The translations under genes and the position numbers were made by a program. The notes beneath the pieces were generated by a model. The model did no database searches and was not told the origin of the DNA. It saw only the letters and a program-made list of their open reading frames with translations. From positions 1 through 24,591 of the forward strand of contig CAYVVT010000025.1 of assembly GCA_964454335.1 (NCBI GenBank): DNA of 24,591 nucleotides, given 5' to 3'. Positions within the stretch are counted from its first letter, which is position 1. The number at the start of each line of letters is the position of its first letter. Of the stretch, positions 14,784-22,742 are shown piece by piece. Source of the DNA: CAYVVT01 sp964454335 (GTDB lineage: Bacteria; Fidelibacterota; UBA8477; JABMPR01).

Positions 14784-15929
14784 TCAGTACAGCTCGTAAA
14801 GGGCCAGGCGTCCGTCAAGTCCACCATTCATCAGGGCTTTTTTCCAGCTGGGCCGTAAACCGATAAATTTCATGTTCTTGCGGTCTCCAAAATAAATGAA
14901 GGCCTTGGATCCGCTGCATCTCTGTTTCAGATAATCGCCCAGTTGCCTGTAGAATGAGGCCAGATCGGTGCCTTTGCCCAATCTGATCCCGTAGGGTGGA
15001 TTGCACACGATGATGCTGGGCGCGTCTATCTTCCTCTGTTGGTAATCCATCACCTGCAGATCGATGTGATGTCCACCCGGAAGCACATTCAGATTATTGC
15101 GGCTGGCTGCGATGGCCCCAGGATGAACATCACTGCCGAAGATCGCTGATTGCTCATGGGTTCGGATATCGGAATTGCACTCTTTGCGGACCTTCCGCCA
15201 GAGTGCGGGATCGAAATCAGGGAGTCGCTCAAATCCAAATCTCTCTCTGAGATACGCCGGGGGGATGCCGCACGATTGCATGTGAGCTTCCGCCAGCAGC
15301 GTGCCGGATCCGCACATGTTATCGATGAAAGGCTGCTCGCCATTCCAGTTGGTCAGTAACACGATGGCTGCCGCCAGCGTCTCCTGCATGGGTGCATCCA
15401 GCCCGGATTTCCTGTAACCGCGCTTGTGCAGGGATCCGCCGGACGTATCCAGACTGATGACTGCCCGGTTGTTCTCGATGTGCAGGTTGAACCAGATATC
15501 AGGATCACGAGTATCGACATTTGGACGCTTACCGCTGCGATCTCTGAAGTGATCCACGATTGCGTCCTTCAGTTTCAGAGCTGCATACTGGGAATGTCTG
15601 ATCTGGCTGTTGCTCACCTGGGCAAAAACAGCAAAGCTCCCGCGGACATTCAGCAGATCATGCCAGTTTATCTGTCTGGCGGTCTTGTAAAGATACTTTG
15701 TACTGTGACAATCGAAGGTGATGAGCGGAGCCAGGATGCGGGTGGCCAGGCGGGACATGTAGTTGATCCGGTACAGGACCTCGTGATTTCCGCTGAAATG
15801 CATTCCCCGGTAAGCCTGCTTGCAGTTTGTGGCACCCAGTTGCTGGAATTCAGCCTGGGCCAGTTCTCCCATCCCCGGAGCCAGTTGTGCAAAATGCTGT
15901 GCGTATTGCTGGTACTGAAATGTGCTCAT
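14784..15929 (-). CDS. THUMP-domain class I methyltransferase, RlmL N-terminal/YpsC-like (23S rRNA m2G)
   Basis: 381 residues from ATG 15929. A TTG at 15938 is in frame with GGGG 6 bases upstream and could be used instead. In the longer frame, residues of about 20-165 form a ferredoxin-like/THUMP RNA-binding region (APGMGELAQAEFQQLGA, RVL-type HSQYAALKLKDAIVDHFRD). The rest is a Rossmann methyltransferase with SAM motif FIDNMCGSGTLLAEA (205-218), acidic IFGSDVHPGAIAASRNN (266-282) and catalytic NPPY (313-316). The layout matches RlmL N-terminal/YpsC proteins that make N2-methylguanosine in 23S rRNA, though related tRNA enzymes share it. It is divergent from the kinase gene. Confidence 0.88.
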   Translation of the reverse strand: MSTFQYQQYAQHFAQLAPGMGELAQAEFQQLGATNCKQAYRGMHFSGNHEVLYRINYMSRLATRILAPLITFDCHSTKYLYKTARQINWHDLLNVRGSFAVFAQVSNSQIRHSQYAALKLKDAIVDHFRDRSGKRPNVDTRDPDIWFNLHIENNRAVISLDTSGGSLHKRGYRKSGLDAPMQETLAAAIVLLTNWNGEQPFIDNMCGSGTLLAEAHMQSCGIPPAYLRERFGFERLPDFDPALWRKVRKECNSDIRTHEQSAIFGSDVHPGAIAASRNNLNVLPGGHHIDLQVMDYQQRKIDAPSIIVCNPPYGIRLGKGTDLASFYRQLGDYLKQRCSGSKAFIYFGDRKNMKFIGLRPSWKKALMNGGLDGRLALYELY

Positions 15930-16019
15930 CGATGGCAATATGAACCCCAGACCAGAAAAAAGAAGCGCAATTAATGCAGAGATCGTCCGATATTAACCTC
16001 AGGGGGGAAAGCTGATAAT

Positions 16020-17801
16020 TTGTTTTACTTCTATGTCACATTCGTTCTACTGGCAGCAGCCGTCTCCTGTTTTACAGGGGTCCTGGCCCTGCGCAATTCA
16101 CAGGTTGCAGGGGTTCGATTCTTCGCCCATTATGTTTTTGCACAGACATTGTGGATGCTTGGCGCCGCTGCGGAATTGATCGCGGACGAGTTGAGATGGA
16201 AACTATTCTGGGATGATTTCCAGTTTGCGGCCAGCTATGCAGCCCCAATCTTCTTTTTATTTTTTGTTCTCCGTTACCTGGGGATCCCGAGCAAATCCCG
16301 CCCGATGATCATCCTGATCCTGATGATCGCCTGGGGCAATGTTCTCTATTCCATTACAGACAAGTGGCACGGAGCGATGCGCGTTGATAGCCGTCTGGAA
16401 TACCTGGATCAGTTCCCCTTTCTGATCTATGAATTCGGTATGGGCATGTATGGATCTATGCTCGTGGTTTATGCACTCACCCTTGGAGCCATGGTGCTGC
16501 TGTTCAGGTTTTGGTGGAGTGCGCAGGGGTACTTCAAGTCCCAGAGTGCACTGATCCTGCTGGGATTGATCCTGCCCATGCTGGGGGGCTTGGGAACCGT
16601 ATTCCTATTTTCAGATTCACTCATCAGGGATGTCTCCCCCTTCACATTCTCGATCGGTAATCTCATCATCCTCTTTGGTCTCCAGCGGTTCAGACTGTTC
16701 AAGATCGTACCCATAGCCAATCGTACCGTATTGAGTCACCTTGAGCAGCTCATCTTCGTGGTGGACAGTGACGGTCGGATCATCCATTTGAACGAAAAAG
16801 CAGCAAAGCGAATTGAATACCTGACCGAACAACCCATCGGCATGCGCATGGATGAGGTGATGAAACCATACCCGGACCTGCTGGAGCAGATGCAGGGTGT
16901 GGAGGACACACAGGAAGTACTCTCGATAACGCGGCCTGATGGCTCTAAGGTTAGCTACGACTCACGCATCATCCTGCTGGAAGATGAAGCCCAGCAGAGG
17001 ATCGGTCAGTTGCTGGTCCTGCATGACATAACAGAACTCGTGTCGCTCCAGCATGAACTGGAGGACCATCGTACCCGGCTTGAGGATCTGGTGCAGGAAC
17101 GTACCCGTGACCTGGAGGAGACCAATATCCTGTTGCAGGAGGAGATCGAATCCCGGCAGAAGATCAGCAAGGAATTACGCCGGAACCTGGCGGAGAAAGA
17201 ACTTCTGTTACGGGAGGTCAACCACCGTGTACGCAACACCATGCAGGTCATCCTCAGCATTCTCAGCATGCATGTCTCACAACAGGAGAATGAAGAGGTA
17301 TCAAGTGCGTTGATCGATACGCAGAACCGTATCCACTCCATGGCCTCTGCCTACGATGTGCTGAGAGGAGAAGGAACCCGGGGTCTGCTGACCATCCAGG
17401 AGTATTTCAGATCCATATTCCAAGCAACCCTCCAGCGGCTGAATTTCATGGGAAAGCTCAATTTCGACCTGGATACAGGGGAGCTTGAAGTACCACTGAA
17501 CAAGGCGATTCCCCTGGGTCTCATCCTGAACGAACTCATCAGTAATTCACTCCAATACGCTGGAGCGCTGAAAGGTGACCTTGAGATCTCCATAAAATCC
17601 ATACCTCAGGGGGATGATACTATCAAACTGCTCTACCATGACAATGGTCCGGGTCTCGAGAACGTGAAACTCTGGGTACAGGCAGAAAAACTCGGTTTCC
17701 AGCTCATCCAGCTCCTGGGTGAACAGCTGGGAGCTCAATTGGAGATATTAGACGAACCCGGATTTCGATTGAGCATACTCTTCTCACCGACAGATTCGTG
17801 A
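16020..17801 (+). CDS. Membrane sensor histidine kinase (7TM-like + PAS + HisKA_2 + HATPase)
   Basis: 593 residues. About seven hydrophobic helices span residues 1-225, resembling the HisKA_7TM sensor type. A PAS domain follows (about 235-340, VLSHLEQLIFVVDSDGRII), then a coiled coil (343-395) and a HisKA_2 dimerisation domain with REVNHRVRN, giving the phospho-acceptor H402. The ATPase domain has an N-box LILNELISNSLQYA (501-514) and G1 DNGPGL (541-546). HisKA_2 kinases commonly signal to unusual or stand-alone response regulators, and no regulator gene is adjacent. The start is TTG (16020) with AGGGGGG 12 bases upstream. No ATG precedes the first helix, so the start is uncertain by a few codons. 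Confidence 0.9.
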   Translation: MFYFYVTFVLLAAAVSCFTGVLALRNSQVAGVRFFAHYVFAQTLWMLGAAAELIADELRWKLFWDDFQFAASYAAPIFFLFFVLRYLGIPSKSRPMIILILMIAWGNVLYSITDKWHGAMRVDSRLEYLDQFPFLIYEFGMGMYGSMLVVYALTLGAMVLLFRFWWSAQGYFKSQSALILLGLILPMLGGLGTVFLFSDSLIRDVSPFTFSIGNLIILFGLQRFRLFKIVPIANRTVLSHLEQLIFVVDSDGRIIHLNEKAAKRIEYLTEQPIGMRMDEVMKPYPDLLEQMQGVEDTQEVLSITRPDGSKVSYDSRIILLEDEAQQRIGQLLVLHDITELVSLQHELEDHRTRLEDLVQERTRDLEETNILLQEEIESRQKISKELRRNLAEKELLLREVNHRVRNTMQVILSILSMHVSQQENEEVSSALIDTQNRIHSMASAYDVLRGEGTRGLLTIQEYFRSIFQATLQRLNFMGKLNFDLDTGELEVPLNKAIPLGLILNELISNSLQYAGALKGDLEISIKSIPQGDDTIKLLYHDNGPGLENVKLWVQAEKLGFQLIQLLGEQLGAQLEILDEPGFRLSILFSPTDS

Positions 17802-17862
17802 GCGCCAACACCCTGATCGGCTCCTGATCCTCTTTTAGCTTGATGATTAAACATGCCGTTCT

Positions 17863-17888
17863 ACTTTTCGACGTGTCTGTCGAAAAGT
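17863..17888. promoter_or_regulatory. Perfect 10-6-10 inverted repeat, likely TetR operator
   Basis: ACTTTTCGAC - GTGTCT - GTCGAAAAGT, ending 16 bases before the tetR-type start codon. Size, symmetry and position fit an autoregulatory operator. No T-run follows, so it is not a good terminator for the kinase gene. Confidence 0.6.
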
Positions 17889-17904
17889 CAAAACGAAAGA
17901 ATCC

Positions 17905-18489
17905 ATGGTAAGTCCACGCAAAGCGCGGGAACGGGAAGAGCGGAAACAGAGCATCATGCAGGCTGCACTGAAGCTGTTTCAGGAAAAGGGTCCCGAAGTT
18001 GCCAAGATGGAAGATATCGCCAGCGAGGCTGGCTTCGGCAGGGCGACTCTGTATTACTACTTCCCCTCCAAAGAGGATGTATTCACCTATATCTTTGAAA
18101 CAGGCTGGACACGGTTATGGGCCAGTATCGAAGAGATCGTTGAGCGCGAAGAGACACCGCGACAAAAGTTCATGAACATCCTGCATGAGGTTGCCAATGT
18201 GGTGATGGACGATCGGGCCCTGTTCGCCTTCCTGTTTTCTGCCCCAAAGGTAGCCACCAGCGAAAAAGCCTGGAAAGGTTACCAGGATCGGTTGTACGGT
18301 GTGTTGCGAGGTATCCTTGAGGATGGGATTGCTGCAGGCGAATTCCCTGACATGCATGCAGGGGTCCTGATGCGCGCTGTTGGCGGGGTTTTCCATGGGC
18401 TATTGTTCCTGGGCGATGGAAAACGCCGGGTGGATAGCCAGGATGTGGAGGAACTCGTGGAACGGATCCTGCAGGTACCCACAGACTGA
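17905..18489 (+). CDS. TetR/AcrR-family transcriptional regulator
   Basis: 194 residues. The N-terminal three-helix DNA-binding domain is clear: QSIMQAALKLFQEKG (15-29), MEDIASEAGFGRATLYYYFPSKEDVF (35-60, containing the helix-turn-helix). The C-terminal ligand domain is generic and its ligand cannot be read. The perfect inverted repeat just upstream suggests autorepression. The gene ends 7 bases from the stop of the convergent deacylase gene. It may regulate the deacylase/symporter operon, but the promoter of that operon is 3 kb away and I do not see the same palindrome there. Confidence 0.92.
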   Translation: MVSPRKAREREERKQSIMQAALKLFQEKGPEVAKMEDIASEAGFGRATLYYYFPSKEDVFTYIFETGWTRLWASIEEIVEREETPRQKFMNILHEVANVVMDDRALFAFLFSAPKVATSEKAWKGYQDRLYGVLRGILEDGIAAGEFPDMHAGVLMRAVGGVFHGLLFLGDGKRRVDSQDVEELVERILQVPTD

Positions 18490-18496
18490 TCCGAGA

Positions 18497-20164
18497 TCAA
18501 GACCCTTTCCGTAGAACCTCTCCTGACAGTGCCCCGTTGTGTTCACCATGATGGATGGTGAGGACACCGTTGACAATGACATGCTCGATTCCGTGGGCAT
18601 ATTGGTGCGGTTCCGCAAATGTAGCCTTATCGATGACAGTCCCGGGATCGAACACGACGATGTCGGCCTTTTTACCGGGGGTTAATGAACCCCGGTCAGT
18701 GATCCCCAGGGTTTCTGCCGGCATGGTTGTCATCTTCTTTACCGCCGTCGCCAGGTCGATAACTGATTCTTCCCGTACATATTTCCCCAGTACACGGGGG
18801 AATGTGCCATAATAGCGTGGATGTGGTTTTCCGGTGCCCAGTTTTCCGTAAGGCGCAACCGCACTGCCATCGGAGCCCACCATGACGAAGTCTGCCGCCA
18901 GAACCTTGTGCAGATTTCCCTCGTCCATGGCGAAGCCGACAACACCTACTCGGTTGCGGGAATTCTGCAGCAGATCCCTGATAAATTCCATGGGTGCCAA
19001 CCCGCGCTCCTCGGCTCCTGCAAGGACCGTCTTGCCTTCGTATTGCTTGTCAGGATCATGAGAACAACTGCTGATCAGAACCCGGTCCCAACCCCCGATA
19101 CGGGCAGCCCGTCCTTCAGAATAATCAGAGATCTTCTCGAACTCATCAGGATCCTCCAATCGGCCCAGGATCTCATCCGTCTCACCCTGTCTGGCCCACA
19201 GGGGCAGGAAGGCGGTCAAGCCGGTTCCCCAGGCGTCGTAGGGATAGCGATCCGCCATGACTGGTTGGACCTGCCGGGCTTCCGCGATCATCTCCAGCAT
19301 GTGATCCACCTTGTGCCAGTTGTTTCTGTTGCAGGCCTTCAGATGTGAGATCTGGGTGAATACACCGGCCTCGCGTCCGATCCGCAAGGCTTCTTCGATG
19401 GCTTCCTCGACCGTATCGTCCTCATTACGCATGTGGGTGGCATAGATGCCGTCATACTGCTTCAGCACTTTCGTAAGTTCGATGAGTTCTTCGGTATCTG
19501 CATAGGAGCCCGGTGAATATTCCAGACCGGTGGACATGCCGAAGCTGCCGGCCTCCATGGTGGCTGCCAGTCGATCCTGCATGATCCTCAGTTGCTCGGG
19601 TGTCGGGGGTACGTCGTTCCTGCCAACGCCGAAGGCTCTCAGGTCACCCTGTCCCGTGAGCGTAACATAGTTCAGTGAAATGCCCGTTTGCTCCAGAGCC
19701 TGGAGAAACCCTGCGATATCATGCCAGTCAGTATCCAGTCCGTATTTTTCTTTCAGGCGACCATGAAATTCTGCAGCTTCTGATTCATTCAGTGGAAAGG
19801 GCGAGGATCCGCAATTCCCACTGACCTCCGTGGTGACACCCTGACGGATCTTGCTTTCACCTTTACCATTCACCAGCAGTTCTGTGTCCGTGTGCGTGTG
19901 TATGTCGATGAAACCTGGACAGACGACTCGATCGCTTGCATCCAGGACTTGCCTGGCTCGTGCCTTCCCGAGATCATCGACAGCTGTGATGAGCTTTCCC
20001 CTGATGCCGATGTCAGCAGCTATGCCGGGACCGCCAGAGCCATCCAGAACCAGTCCGTTACGGATGATGAGGTCAAATGATCGCGTACGGGAGCAACCCA
20101 AAACCAGTCCCATGGTGCCAAAACCGCTCAGTTTCACGAAATCTCTCCTCGTCAATGGCTTCAT
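18497..20164 (-). CDS. N-acyl-D-amino-acid deacylase (D-aminoacylase), Tat-exported lipoprotein
   Basis: 555 residues, an amidohydrolase-superfamily enzyme that hydrolyses N-acyl-D-amino acids. The N-terminus has a twin-arginine motif TRRDFVK (5-11) and lipobox VLGC (C24), so it is probably folded in the cytoplasm, exported by Tat and lipid-anchored. Metal ligands HTH (H89, H91) and the D-aminoacylase cysteine in SGNCGSSPFP (C118) are present, as are STGLEYSPG, THMRNED, ISHLKA, VGSDGSAVAP and the C-terminal PGKKADIVVFDP composite domain. The start lies one base after the symporter stop, with AAGGAGG 8 bases upstream inside the symporter gene. The pairing suggests scavenging of acylated D-amino acids, perhaps from cell-wall or environmental peptides. 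Confidence 0.93.
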   Translation of the reverse strand: MKPLTRRDFVKLSGFGTMGLVLGCSRTRSFDLIIRNGLVLDGSGGPGIAADIGIRGKLITAVDDLGKARARQVLDASDRVVCPGFIDIHTHTDTELLVNGKGESKIRQGVTTEVSGNCGSSPFPLNESEAAEFHGRLKEKYGLDTDWHDIAGFLQALEQTGISLNYVTLTGQGDLRAFGVGRNDVPPTPEQLRIMQDRLAATMEAGSFGMSTGLEYSPGSYADTEELIELTKVLKQYDGIYATHMRNEDDTVEEAIEEALRIGREAGVFTQISHLKACNRNNWHKVDHMLEMIAEARQVQPVMADRYPYDAWGTGLTAFLPLWARQGETDEILGRLEDPDEFEKISDYSEGRAARIGGWDRVLISSCSHDPDKQYEGKTVLAGAEERGLAPMEFIRDLLQNSRNRVGVVGFAMDEGNLHKVLAADFVMVGSDGSAVAPYGKLGTGKPHPRYYGTFPRVLGKYVREESVIDLATAVKKMTTMPAETLGITDRGSLTPGKKADIVVFDPGTVIDKATFAEPHQYAHGIEHVIVNGVLTIHHGEHNGALSGEVLRKGS

Positions 20165-20165
20165 C

Positions 20166-21566
20166 TCAGCCGACCTCCTTGTGTAGAGGAAATTTATTCT
20201 GGTCCTGCTTCAATCTCGAGAAATAATCCCGTGCCTCCCGCATGACCCGGGGTGCCAGTATCAGTGTGGCCGTCATGGTGGGGAAGGCCATGATAGCGTA
20301 CATACTGTCAACGAAATTTATGGCCATGTCGATGCTGATGAGGGCGGCGAACACGATGGAGATGGTGTAGAAGATCCGATAGTACACCTTGTATTTCGAA
20401 CCAAAGAGGTAGGACGTGCATTTTGCGCCGTAATAGGAGTAACCTATCATGGTGGAAACGCTGAAGATCAGGACGCTGACCATGAGAATGATCCTGCCGG
20501 CCTCGCCCAGTTCGGCGTTGAAGGCCTGGATGGTCATGGTAACGCCGTTGGACTCACCACTTTGCCAGACCCCTGAGAAGAGAATGGCCAGTGCGGTTAT
20601 CGTGCATACCACGATTGTGTCGATGAAGGGCCCCAGCATGGCCACGAGACCTTCCCGTACCGGTTCGGTGGTCTTGGCGGCTCCGTGTGCCATGGCCTCG
20701 GTGCCCATGCCGGCTTCATTCGAGAATGCGGCCCGGCGTATGCCGGTGACGATAACTGCGCCAACTGCACCTCCCAGGGCTGCATCACCGGTGAAGGCAT
20801 CCCTGATGATGAGGCCCAGGAATTCAGGGATCTCAGTGAGGTGTCGCAGAACGATGGCTATCCCGCCGATAAGGTAGATGAAGACCATGATGGGTACCAG
20901 CCGGGAAGCCACGTATCCGATGCGCTTGATGCCCTTGAATATGACGGTGCCGACACCGAGGGCCATCACGGTTCCCACCAGCAGGTTTCCCAGCTGACGG
21001 CCGTCTGCGAACCAGCCTTCATTGTTGAACATCTCGTCGCGGACGATCTGGGTCAGCTGATTTGACTGGAATATGACCAGGCAACCAAAGAGACCGGCGA
21101 CGCTGAAAAGGATAGCAGCGGGCTTGAATCGGGGGCCCAACGCAGTCTCGATGAAATACATGGGACCGCCCTGGACACGTCCCTCGTCATCCTGTCCACG
21201 GTACATAATGGCCAGCGTACAGGTGAAGAACTTGGTGGCCATACCCACGATGGCACTCATCCACATCCAGAAGATGGCTCCGGGTCCGCCCATATGGATG
21301 GCCACAGCAACACCGCTGATGTTGCCCATGCCCACAGTGCTGGCCAGAGCTGAGCTCAATGCCTGATAGTGAGGGATGTCTCCGGGTTCGTCGCCGGTGT
21401 CGTACTTCCCGCGGAGGATCTGGATGGCATGACCGAAGTATCGGAAAGGGATGAATCGGCAGAAGAAGGTGAAGAAAAGGCCACCACCCAACAGCAGGAT
21501 GAGCAGGGGAGGACCCCACATGAATGTCGAAAGATCAGCGAGAAGTGAGTCGAGAGTGTCGAGCAT
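20166..21566 (-). CDS. AGCS-family sodium:alanine/glycine symporter
   Basis: 466 residues, the usual length, with about 11 membrane helices. Family landmarks are visible: ALSSALASTVGMGNISGVAVAI (about 70-90), GGPMYFIE, the NEAGMGTEAMAHGAA block and SVSTMIGYSYYGAKC. AGCS proteins import alanine, glycine and in some cases D-alanine with sodium. It is first in a two-gene unit with the D-aminoacylase (1-base gap), so D-amino-acid uptake after extracytoplasmic deacylation is a reasonable inference. A GGGA lies 8 bases before the ATG. Confidence 0.95.
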   Translation of the reverse strand: MLDTLDSLLADLSTFMWGPPLLILLLGGGLFFTFFCRFIPFRYFGHAIQILRGKYDTGDEPGDIPHYQALSSALASTVGMGNISGVAVAIHMGGPGAIFWMWMSAIVGMATKFFTCTLAIMYRGQDDEGRVQGGPMYFIETALGPRFKPAAILFSVAGLFGCLVIFQSNQLTQIVRDEMFNNEGWFADGRQLGNLLVGTVMALGVGTVIFKGIKRIGYVASRLVPIMVFIYLIGGIAIVLRHLTEIPEFLGLIIRDAFTGDAALGGAVGAVIVTGIRRAAFSNEAGMGTEAMAHGAAKTTEPVREGLVAMLGPFIDTIVVCTITALAILFSGVWQSGESNGVTMTIQAFNAELGEAGRIILMVSVLIFSVSTMIGYSYYGAKCTSYLFGSKYKVYYRIFYTISIVFAALISIDMAINFVDSMYAIMAFPTMTATLILAPRVMREARDYFSRLKQDQNKFPLHKEVG

Positions 21567-21593
21567 GGCAGCATCCCATTTTTAGTGAATGGA

Positions 21594-21623
21594 ATAGCTT
21601 AGTGCAAATCAGGAATGCGTCAA
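21594..21623 (-). promoter_or_regulatory. Possible promoter of the symporter-deacylase operon
   Basis: Minus strand: TTGACG (21623-21618) and AGCTAT (21599-21594) with an 18-base spacer, 28 bases before the start codon. The -35 is good (5/6) and the -10 is poor, so confidence is low. Confidence 0.3.
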
Positions 21624-21659
21624 GCGGTGAATGGCAGTATCATTGAATTCTGCTGATGG

Positions 21660-22610
21660 TTAGGTACCTGTAAGATCTCCAAAAATGCTCCGCACTCGGT
21701 TCAGGTGGAAGCTTTGTTTTGTATTTTCAACTGAAACCCGATATCTCTCAGCCAGATCCCTGGCTTCCTCCAGATCCAGGGTCTCGACCGCTCTTTGGGC
21801 CTGGACAAAGTATAAATCAATCTCACAGAACAGATTGTTGAGTGCATCGGTAGACTCAAGAATTGATCTACATTTCTGGATAGCATCATCAGCTTCGGCA
21901 ATGGTGGAATCCCGGTATTCGAGTAAAAATCGCGCGACGTAATTATAGCGACCGCATGTCAGATCCTCTGTCAGATCTTCCATGTCATCCAGGATCTGAC
22001 TGGCTATTGCGATATAATTCGCATAATCCTGGATAAGGTTGAAATCATCTTGATGGTTACAATAGGCACAAACAGCAGCTGACCCGATGTTCAAAATCGC
22101 AGCAACATCACCAGCCGCAGACAGCATTTCCACTTTGTCAGATTCAAGAGATTTTTGCTGCTCCTCAACTTGAACAATGGCCTCAATGGTTCGCTTGAGA
22201 GCAGATCTATACGATTTCCAGAATGCAGAACTGTGAGATAAATGCAGAGAGAATAATCTTTCCGCCTCCAATTGAAACATATCGCAAACGTAAATAAGAT
22301 TCTTTACCTCGGTGTCACCATCATAGAGATCATCGGCAATTCTGACCTTAAAGAAGAGACAATACTGTGCCCAGATGATGTCCTCGAGAAATCCTGATTC
22401 TACAGCCTGGTGTTCCGCAGAATAGAGATCCAAGAGATAACCTGGTAAGTGGAACCAATAAGGAAATAGGTCATCGATTTCATCCAGGTTGTTGGTCCTG
22501 ACTAAGTGATTTTTTGCAGATTCAATATATTTTTCCAATCCAACTACAAGTGTTGCTGGCCAGTCATTCGTCAACTGCTGCAATTTTTTGTGTATTAGCT
22601 GAACTTCCAT
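21660..22610 (-). CDS. Class I isoprenoid-synthase-fold enzyme (candidate ComQ-like peptide prenyltransferase)
   Basis: 316 residues, all-helical. Two aspartate-rich motifs at the expected spacing mark the class I isoprenoid synthase superfamily: RIADDLYDGD (D93, D94, D97) and ILDDMEDLTEDL (D208, D209, D212), followed by GRYNYV. These bind the Mg2+-diphosphate of prenyl substrates. N-terminal YWFHLPGYLLDLY and WAQYCLFFKVR fit proteins annotated 'class 1 isoprenoid biosynthesis enzyme'. ComQ of Bacillus, which geranylates or farnesylates a Trp of ComX, has this fold and similar length (about 300). The start is fixed by an in-frame TAG four codons upstream, and no Shine-Dalgarno is seen. It lies 122 bases downstream of a small gene with a Trp-containing tail. 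Alternatives are a terpene synthase or an ordinary prenyl diphosphate synthase relative. Confidence 0.75.
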   Translation of the reverse strand: MEVQLIHKKLQQLTNDWPATLVVGLEKYIESAKNHLVRTNNLDEIDDLFPYWFHLPGYLLDLYSAEHQAVESGFLEDIIWAQYCLFFKVRIADDLYDGDTEVKNLIYVCDMFQLEAERLFSLHLSHSSAFWKSYRSALKRTIEAIVQVEEQQKSLESDKVEMLSAAGDVAAILNIGSAAVCAYCNHQDDFNLIQDYANYIAIASQILDDMEDLTEDLTCGRYNYVARFLLEYRDSTIAEADDAIQKCRSILESTDALNNLFCEIDLYFVQAQRAVETLDLEEARDLAERYRVSVENTKQSFHLNRVRSIFGDLTGT

Positions 22611-22725
22611 TGATATGGACTATCTGTGCAGGTGGATATGTTGGATTAGTGAAGGGAATTGGCCTGAGATACCCGCTCCTGCATCCTAGGGTAATTCAGG
22701 CAATGCCATCAGGGATCCGGAATCG

Positions 22726-22742
22726 GGATAGGCTATCTATCC
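22726..22742 (-). promoter_or_regulatory. Small hairpin overlapping the stop of the 99-residue gene
   Basis: On the minus strand GGATAG-ATAGC-CTATCC forms a 6-bp stem with a 5-base loop, spanning the stop codon of the small gene. There is no T-run, so it is not a standard terminator. The rest of the 122-base gap to the isoprenoid gene holds only 7- and 12-codon frames. Such a structure could lower enzyme expression relative to the peptide or protect the mRNA 3' end. This is inferred. Confidence 0.3.

Noticed and set aside
15426..15974. 182-codon plus-strand frame opposite the methyltransferase
   Set aside because: The minus strand carries SAM-binding and NPPY motifs; the plus frame has none.
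18821..19348. 175-codon plus-strand frame opposite the D-aminoacylase
   Set aside because: Shadow of a strongly conserved amidohydrolase; no motif of its own.
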